From: Geodermatophilus siccatus
GTDB lineage: Bacteria > Actinomycetota > Actinomycetes > Mycobacteriales > Geodermatophilaceae
Assembly (NCBI RefSeq): GCF_900103785.1
Contig: NZ_FNHE01000002.1
Span: 62,001-126,000, forward strand
Reading direction: 5' to 3'
Length of the DNA: 64,000 nucleotides
Part shown: positions 59,501-64,000 of the stretch, one piece after another
How positions within the stretch are numbered: the first letter of the stretch is position 1
Layout: every line of letters begins with the position of its first letter
Made by a program: the position numbers and the translations under genes
The notes under the pieces: generated by a model
Told to the model about the DNA's origin: nothing
The model's input: the letters and a program-made list of their open reading frames with translations, nothing else
The model's database searches: none

Positions 59501-60522
59501 AGGCCGTCCGCGTGCACGAGTACCACGCCGACCCCGTGGTCGACGACATCCCCGAACCGCAGATCCAGGGTCCGCTCGACGTCATCGTCAAGATCGGCGG
59601 CGCCGGGGTCTGCCGGACCGACCTGCACATCCTCGAGGGTCAGTGGGCCGACCTGCAGAACCCGGACCTCCCCTACGTGATCGGGCACGAGAACGCCGGG
59701 TGGGTGCACGCGGTCGGGGAGGGGGTCACCAACGTCGCCGTCGGTGACACCGTGATCCTGCACCCCCAGCCCAGCTGCGGCCTGTGCACGGCCTGCCGCG
59801 CCGGCCGGGACATGCAGTGCGAGAACGCCTTCTTCCCCGGGCTGTCGAACAACGACGGCGGCATGGCCGAGTACCTGCGCACCACCGCCCGTGCCTGCGT
59901 GAAGCTCGACCCGTCCACCAACCCCGCCGACGTCGCCGCGCTCGCGGACGCCGGCATCACCGCCTACCACGCCGTCCGCAAGGCCCTGCCGCTGCTGCAC
60001 CCGGGCACGACGGCGGTCGTGCAGGGGGCCGGCGGTCTCGGCCACATCGGCGTCCAGTGCCTGGCCGCGCTGTCGGGCACCCGGATCGTCGTCGTCGACC
60101 GCAACCCCGACGCCCTGGAGCTCGCCCGGCAGATCGGCGCGGACCAGACCGTGGTCGCCGACGGCAACCAGGTGCAGGCGGTCCAGGACCTGACCGGCGG
60201 GGGCGCGGACGTCGTCTTCGACTTCGTCGCCGAGCAGGGCGCGGAGATGGACGGCTGGCACATGACCGGCCCGGCCGGCTCGTACTACGTCATCGGGTAC
60301 GGCGGCGAGCTCCGGATCCCGACGCTGGACTTCGTCGCCGGGGAGAAGAACATCGTCGGCAACATCGTCGGCACCTACACCGACCTGGCCGAGCTGATGG
60401 TGCTCGCGCAGGCCGGGAAGGTCACCCTGCACACCCAGCAGTACCCGCTCGACCGGGCCGTGGACGCGCTCCGCGACCTCGACGCCGGGAAGGTCCGGGG
60501 CCGGGCGATCCTCGTCCCCTAG
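59497..60522 (+). CDS. Zinc-dependent alcohol dehydrogenase (MDR family)
   Basis: This 341-residue medium-chain dehydrogenase binds catalytic zinc through GVCRTDLH and GHENAG and structural zinc through CGLCTACRAGRDMQC. The nucleotide loop is GAGGLGHIGVQCL with an acidic residue (VVVDRN) after the next strand, favouring NAD+. In propane-type clusters this gene oxidises the alcohol made by the monooxygenase, for example 2-propanol or a longer secondary alcohol. Here it may serve an alcohol from another source. Its GTG overlaps the DUF59 stop by 4 bases, so translation is coupled. A repeat element follows its stop codon. Confidence 0.9.
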   Translation: MKAVRVHEYHADPVVDDIPEPQIQGPLDVIVKIGGAGVCRTDLHILEGQWADLQNPDLPYVIGHENAGWVHAVGEGVTNVAVGDTVILHPQPSCGLCTACRAGRDMQCENAFFPGLSNNDGGMAEYLRTTARACVKLDPSTNPADVAALADAGITAYHAVRKALPLLHPGTTAVVQGAGGLGHIGVQCLAALSGTRIVVVDRNPDALELARQIGADQTVVADGNQVQAVQDLTGGGADVVFDFVAEQGAEMDGWHMTGPAGSYYVIGYGGELRIPTLDFVAGEKNIVGNIVGTYTDLAELMVLAQAGKVTLHTQQYPLDRAVDALRDLDAGKVRGRAILVP

Positions 60523-60529
60523 GAGAAGG

Positions 60530-60633
60530 GCCCCTCTGCCCGCCACCGCTCGCGCTCGCGCCAGGCCCCGTCCAGAGGCTCGCCGCGAGCGTGCGAGCGG
60601 TGAGGAGGACGGGGGTCCTCCTACCTGCAGCGG
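60530..60633 (-). repeat. Intergenic repeat, copy 3 (inverted, extended)
   Basis: The core 60564-60621 is copy 1 read on the minus strand. Flanking sequence adds further pairing arms: CCACCGCTCGC at about 60544 and GCGAGCGGTGAGG at about 60593-60605 are inverted repeats, so the unit can form a large cruciform. It directly follows the alcohol dehydrogenase stop and may end that transcript. Confidence 0.75.
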
Positions 60634-60702
60634 GGCCGTTCCAGCACCTCACCCGGCTCAGTGCGGCCCGGGTCCCTCCTCAGGGACCCGGGCCGCGCGG
60701 TG

Positions 60703-61065
60703 TCACGACAGGACGGGGAGCTCCAGCCACGCCGGGTGCGCGGCGTCGTGGCGCACCTCGAACCGGCAGGTGCGCCCGGCGGTGGCGGTCGCCAGCGGTT
60801 CGCCGGTCCCGTGGTTGCGGGCGTAGCGGGGGAAGGCGCCGCCGCTGACCTGGACCCGCAGCCGGTGCCCGGCCCGCACGCGGTAGGCGGTGGGGAAAAG
60901 CTCGACGTCGACGGCGAGGACGCCGTCGTCCCCGACGGTGACGTCGTCGGCCGGGACGGTGCGCGGGTCCAGCCCGCGGATGCCGTCGACGACGTTGCGG
61001 GAGACGCCGTCGGGGTCGACGTCGCACAGCCGCACCAACACGTCGGCGTGCTCCCGCTCCGGCTC
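60703..61065 (-). pseudogene. C-terminal remnant of a CocE/NonD-type hydrolase
   Basis: The minus strand encodes ADVLVRLCDVDPDGVSRNVVDGI, then VELFPTAYRVRAGHRLRVQVSGGAFPRYARNHGTGEP, and ends LELPVLS with a stop at 60703 (motifs cited by their ends). This is the C-terminal jelly-roll (X-Pro dipeptidyl-peptidase C-terminal) domain of CocE/NonD hydrolases. The catalytic alpha/beta-hydrolase half, which should lie at higher coordinates, is missing and replaced by the CBS gene. Upstream residues in the same frame (to 61203) are noise that overlaps that gene. A deletion remnant is the best reading. Confidence 0.75.
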
Positions 61066-61100
61066 CCGGGAGCGGGACGACGGCGCGCGAGGCCGGTGTC

Positions 61101-61625
61101 TCAGCGTGGCGGCGCAGGGGTCTCCGGCGCGCACCGGCGCGAGCGGGCCCGCTCGGCGACGCCGGCGTCGGTGCAGTAGCCGGTCCGCCGGCGCTTGAGG
61201 CACACCAACCCGAGCAGCCGGCCCTCGTCGTCCACCACCGCGAGCCGGCGCCGGCCGGTGCGCACGAGCAGCGCGTGCACGTCGGCGAGCGGGACGGCCG
61301 GTGCGACGGTCCGGCCGGTCAGCCGCGACAGCGGGAGCGCCGCCGCCGCGCCCGGCGCGGTGTCCGGCAGGTCATCGCGCAGCAGCGTGCCGCGGAGCAC
61401 GCCGTCCTCGGTGAGCAGGACCATCACGACGTGGTCGTCGGCGAGGACCGCCCGGACGGCGGCGACCGAGGCGCCGGCGGGCAACGTCTTCGGCCGGCTG
61501 ACCATCACGTCGGCGACGGTCGGGCCGGCCACCTCCGCCCCGTCCGCACAGGGCGCCGGGGCGACGTCCACCAGGTCCGCGTCCAGCGACCGCACCTCCC
61601 CAGGATCCTCCGCCGACCCCGGCAT
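61101..61625 (-). CDS. CBS-domain pair protein
   Basis: This 174-residue cytoplasmic protein has two CBS motifs: VADVMVSRPKTLPAGASVAAVRAVL (front of the first) and RTVAPAVPLADVHALLVRTGRRRLAVVDDEGRLLGLV (second), cited by their ends. CBS pairs bind adenosyl nucleotides and act as energy sensors. Residues 1-35 are acidic and unstructured; the C-terminus carries several cysteines (LVCLKRR, GYC, RRCAPE). The ATG at 61625 follows GGTGGGGC; a GTG at 61649 is possible. It has no tight operon partner. The last 40 codons may have replaced part of the neighbouring decayed hydrolase gene. Confidence 0.75.
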   Translation of the reverse strand: MPGSAEDPGEVRSLDADLVDVAPAPCADGAEVAGPTVADVMVSRPKTLPAGASVAAVRAVLADDHVVMVLLTEDGVLRGTLLRDDLPDTAPGAAAALPLSRLTGRTVAPAVPLADVHALLVRTGRRRLAVVDDEGRLLGLVCLKRRRTGYCTDAGVAERARSRRCAPETPAPPR

Positions 61626-61734
61626 GGTGCCCCACCGGACCGCGTCCACTCGTTGCCGGCCGTCCCGGTCGGCCGTGCCGCTCCGCCCGCTCCCCGTCGG
61701 TCCGCCCTCGGCGCTGCTGCCGGAGCTCCCGCGG

Positions 61735-62907
61735 TCAGGCGCCGGTGCGACCGATCTCCGCGAAGGTGTCGGCCACCCAGTCGGCGACGAAGACGCTCAC
61801 GTGCGGCAGGTGGTCCAGGCCGATGTGCTCGGTCGCGCCCTCCTCGGGCGTGAACACCCGCAGCTCCCGCTGGGGGGAGTTGACCGCCTGGTCGAAGGAG
61901 CGGTGCGCCATCTCCAGCGGGATCTGCCGGTCGTTCGCGCCGTGCGCGACCAGGAAGGGCACGGTGATCCGCTCGACGACGCCCTCGAGGGTCACTGCGT
62001 CGGCGAACTCGAGGAACTCGTCGAGGTCGGTGTGGCCCCACACCCACAGCACGTGCTCCCAGTAGTGCGGCACCGGGCGCTCGCCCTCGCGCTGCCGCCG
62101 CCGGCGCTGCACCGCACCCCAGTCGTGGTTGGCGCCCCAGGCCACGCAGAGGGCGAACCGCTCCTCGAACGCGGCCGCGCGCGGGGCGTAGTAGCCGCCC
62201 AGCGACCAGCCGACGATGCCGATGCGGGAGGCGTCCACGTCGGCCCGCTGCTCCAGCCAGTCGACGGCCGCGCCGGCCCACACCTCGGTGTCGATCCGCG
62301 CGGTCAGGCCCTGGAGGCGCAGGGCCTCGCCGGTGCCGGGCTGGTCGAGCATCAGGCAGGAGATGCCGCGGGCGGCCAGCTCCTCCCAGTGGCCCGAGGC
62401 GTACATGTGCTCCTTGGTGGAGTCCAGCCCGTTGACCAGCACGACCACCGGCGCGGGACCGTCGTCGGTGGCCGGCGCGGCGCTGAAGTAGGCCGGCAGC
62501 GTCGTCCCCTCGTAGGGGATCGTCACCCGGGACACCCGCGGGCTGTGCGTCTCGAACGCCTTCTGCGCGATCTCCAGCATCCGCCGGTAGGTCGGCACGC
62601 GGTTCGGGTCGGAGTGGGCGAGCATCCGCTCGGCCTGGGCCAGGTAGTTGCTGGCGCGGGACCACAGTTGACCGGCGGTGCGGGTGTGGCCGGCCTTCTC
62701 GGCCTGCTCGGCCTGGTCGACGAGCTGGTCGGTCAGCGCGGTCCAGGCGCGCAGGAAGTCCGGCGTCCCGGCGTCCTCACCGGCGTCAGCGGCGTCCTTG
62801 ATCGGGCGGCACGCCCGGTCGACCTCGTCGATGAGCCCGCCGGAGTTCAGGGTCGCGACGACGCTGAGGTTCCAGGTGTAGGGGCCGGTGGGGAAGTACT
62901 CGAACAC
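61735..62907 (-). CDS. Alpha/beta hydrolase with helical N-domain (DHPON hydrolase/FrsA-like)
   Basis: This 390-residue hydrolase has an alpha-helical N-terminal domain (about residues 1-125) followed by an alpha/beta-hydrolase core. The nucleophile is Ser in IVGWSLGGYYAP, the acid is the aspartate in VAHGANDRQIP, and the histidine is in EEGATEHIGLDHLP. The layout resembles 2,6-dihydroxypseudooxynicotine hydrolase, a C-C bond hydrolase of nicotine breakdown, and the FrsA/DUF1100 esterases. With a fumarylacetoacetase-family gene 17 bases upstream it probably acts in an aromatic or heterocyclic ring-cleavage route. The ATG at 62907 follows AAAGAGGAACCCCG. Confidence 0.82.
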   Translation of the reverse strand: MFEYFPTGPYTWNLSVVATLNSGGLIDEVDRACRPIKDAADAGEDAGTPDFLRAWTALTDQLVDQAEQAEKAGHTRTAGQLWSRASNYLAQAERMLAHSDPNRVPTYRRMLEIAQKAFETHSPRVSRVTIPYEGTTLPAYFSAAPATDDGPAPVVVLVNGLDSTKEHMYASGHWEELAARGISCLMLDQPGTGEALRLQGLTARIDTEVWAGAAVDWLEQRADVDASRIGIVGWSLGGYYAPRAAAFEERFALCVAWGANHDWGAVQRRRRQREGERPVPHYWEHVLWVWGHTDLDEFLEFADAVTLEGVVERITVPFLVAHGANDRQIPLEMAHRSFDQAVNSPQRELRVFTPEEGATEHIGLDHLPHVSVFVADWVADTFAEIGRTGA

Positions 62908-62924
62908 GGGGTTCCTCTTTTCGA

Positions 62925-63893
62925 TCAGGCGGTGCGCGTGCGTGCGCGGGAACGGGGCCGCGCCGGGCGGACGGGCGGCAGCTCGACGCCCTCGACGACG
63001 CGGTTGCGGATGGTGCCGATGCCCTCGACGGTCATCTCGACGACGTCCCCGGGCGCCAGCGGCGGGGGAGCGGCGTCACCGCGGCGGCCCCACAGCTCGG
63101 CCAGGCAGCCGCCGTTGCCGCAGGTGCCCGAGCCGAGCACGTCGCCGGCGCGGACCTCCGTCCCGCGGGAGGCGTAGCTGATCAGCTCCTCGAACGGCCA
63201 GCCCATGTTCGACAGCAGGTCCCGGCCGACCTCGACGCCGTTGACCGACACCCGCATGCCCAGGGCGAGGAAGCCCTCGTCGTCCCGGTACGGCTCCAGT
63301 TCGTCGGCGGTGACCAGCCACGGCCCCAGCGTGGTGGCCGAGTCCTTGCCCTTGGCCGGGCCGAGGTTGACCTTCATCTCCCGGGCCTGCAGGTCACGGG
63401 CCGACCAGTCGTTGAGCACCGTGTAGCCGAAGACGCGCTCGCGGGCCTGCTCCGGCGTCAGCGAGGCGCCGTCCCTCCCCACGACGACGGCGACCTCGAG
63501 CTCGAAGTCGAAGCGCTGCGAGCCCGGCGGCAGCGGGACGTCGTCGTACGCGCCGACCAGCGCGTAGGGGTTGGTGAAGTAGAACGTCGGCGCCTGGTAC
63601 CACTCGTCGACCACACCGGCGACGCCGTCGATCGCCTTGCGCACACCCTCGACGTGCTCCTCGAACGCGACGAAGTCGCGCACCGTCGGCGCCTGCAGCG
63701 GCGGCAGCAGCCGCACGCTCCCGACCGGCACCGCCGGGCCGCGCAGCGCCTCGGCGCCCGCCTCCAGCGCGGCGGGCAGCCCCGCGCGGACGAGGTCGAG
63801 CACCGTCGTCCGCGCGGGGAGCTCGTGCAGCCCGTCGTCCCCCACGACGCCGGCGCGCACCCGGCCGTCCGCCTCCCAGGTGGCGAGGCGCAT
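62925..63893 (-). CDS. Fumarylacetoacetate hydrolase family protein
   Basis: This 322-residue protein has the FAH fold. Metal ligands are expected in FDFELEVAVVVG (Glu pair) and NDWSARDLQ (Asp), and the catalytic His/Glu region is AFEEHVEGVRKAID near residue 85. Family members cleave fumarylacetoacetate or hydrate/decarboxylate ring-fission products such as 2-hydroxyhepta-2,4-diene-dioate. The ATG at 63893 overlaps the stop of the preceding gene (TGATG), so the two are coupled. The C-terminus ends in an arginine-rich tail (RPARPRSRARTRTA). Confidence 0.87.
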   Translation of the reverse strand: MRLATWEADGRVRAGVVGDDGLHELPARTTVLDLVRAGLPAALEAGAEALRGPAVPVGSVRLLPPLQAPTVRDFVAFEEHVEGVRKAIDGVAGVVDEWYQAPTFYFTNPYALVGAYDDVPLPPGSQRFDFELEVAVVVGRDGASLTPEQARERVFGYTVLNDWSARDLQAREMKVNLGPAKGKDSATTLGPWLVTADELEPYRDDEGFLALGMRVSVNGVEVGRDLLSNMGWPFEELISYASRGTEVRAGDVLGSGTCGNGGCLAELWGRRGDAAPPPLAPGDVVEMTVEGIGTIRNRVVEGVELPPVRPARPRSRARTRTA

Positions 63894-64000
63894 CAGACGG
63901 GCGGGGCCACGAACAGGCCCTTGTCCGGGTCGTTGAACGACCTCCTCGCCACGAACTCGTTCATCGCGTTCGCCGTGCCCCACTGGTCGCTGACCTCGGG
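63893..64000 (-). CDS. 3' end of a gene cut by the right edge
   Basis: The last 35 codons of a minus-strand gene read SDQWGTANAMNEFVARRSF, then NDPDKGLFVAPPV and a stop that overlaps the FAH start codon. I cannot name the family from this tail. Given its place as first of the FAH-hydrolase operon, a ring-cleavage dioxygenase or hydroxylase is plausible, but that is inference only. Confidence 0.7.
   Translation of the reverse strand, partial: PEVSDQWGTANAMNEFVARRSFNDPDKGLFVAPPV

Overview
The window is very GC-rich (roughly 70-75% by eye), densely packed on both strands, with GTG/ATG starts, many 4-base stop/start overlaps and several leaderless promoters. Together with a c-di-AMP riboswitch in front of a secreted lysozyme-like gene, AcoR/MimR-type regulators without a sigma-54 contact motif, and many short-chain dehydrogenases, permeases and FCD-type GntR regulators, this points to a free-living actinobacterium. 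Geodermatophilaceae (Blastococcus, Geodermatophilus, Modestobacter) is my best guess; that is inference from style and gene content, not proof. No tRNA, rRNA, CRISPR array, transposase or phage gene was seen.

Layout. 0.4-5.5 kb: benzoate-type transport (AAHS-family MFS, stress protein, BenE) with a convergent FAD aromatic monooxygenase and a stand-alone acyl carrier protein. 5.7-9.4 kb: a short-chain dehydrogenase, a frameshifted remnant, then a cell-wall block in which a CRP-like site and a c-di-AMP riboswitch precede a secreted lysozyme-like protein, followed by a polysaccharide deacetylase and DoxX. 9.4-12.8 kb: a drug-efflux MFS/TetR operon divergent from a MarR/OhrR-like regulator. 12.9-16.8 kb: two MEDS-domain signalling proteins (STAS and anti-sigma-type ATPase) followed by the radical SAM and Memo proteins of the AmmeMemoRadiSam system, with no AMMECR1 partner. 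17.2-21.4 kb: GntR regulator, class III aminotransferase, alanine dehydrogenase and a degenerate SDR. 21.4-32.3 kb: a complete hydroxyproline-type catabolic set (proline-racemase-family epimerase, D-amino-acid dehydrogenase, DapA-like deaminase, aldehyde dehydrogenase) with a permease, a cNMP/CBS/DUF294 protein and a PucR regulator. Its divergent promoter carries a 21-bp palindrome that recurs directly before the start codon of the GntR gene at 17.2 kb, which suggests that regulator controls both loci.

32.8-47.1 kb holds housekeeping and accessory genes: an aldehyde dehydrogenase, a thioesterase, a frameshifted P-type ATPase, an orphan receiver protein, a secreted type-B carboxylesterase, a divergent Lrp/ornithine aminotransferase pair, a DUF2975-XRE-FAD reductase operon with a repeat-bearing promoter, a VOC protein and an amino-acid permease. 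47.1-53.1 kb: a ThrE-type exporter, LysR, and an FAD amino-acid oxidase plus ALDH7 (aminoadipate-semialdehyde type) pair that resembles pipecolate/lysine catabolism, closed by a second GntR.

53.2-60.5 kb: aconitase, then an AcoR/MimR-like regulator divergent from an amidohydrolase-DUF59-alcohol dehydrogenase operon. This trio is the set that normally accompanies propane-type diiron monooxygenases, but no monooxygenase is present. 60.7-64 kb: a decayed CocE-type hydrolase tail, a CBS protein, and an operon of a C-C/ester hydrolase, a fumarylacetoacetase-family protein and a gene running off the right edge, probably for aromatic-ring catabolism. A 58-bp intergenic repeat occurs at 19.5, 50.8 and 60.6 kb, with a partial copy at 52.4 kb.
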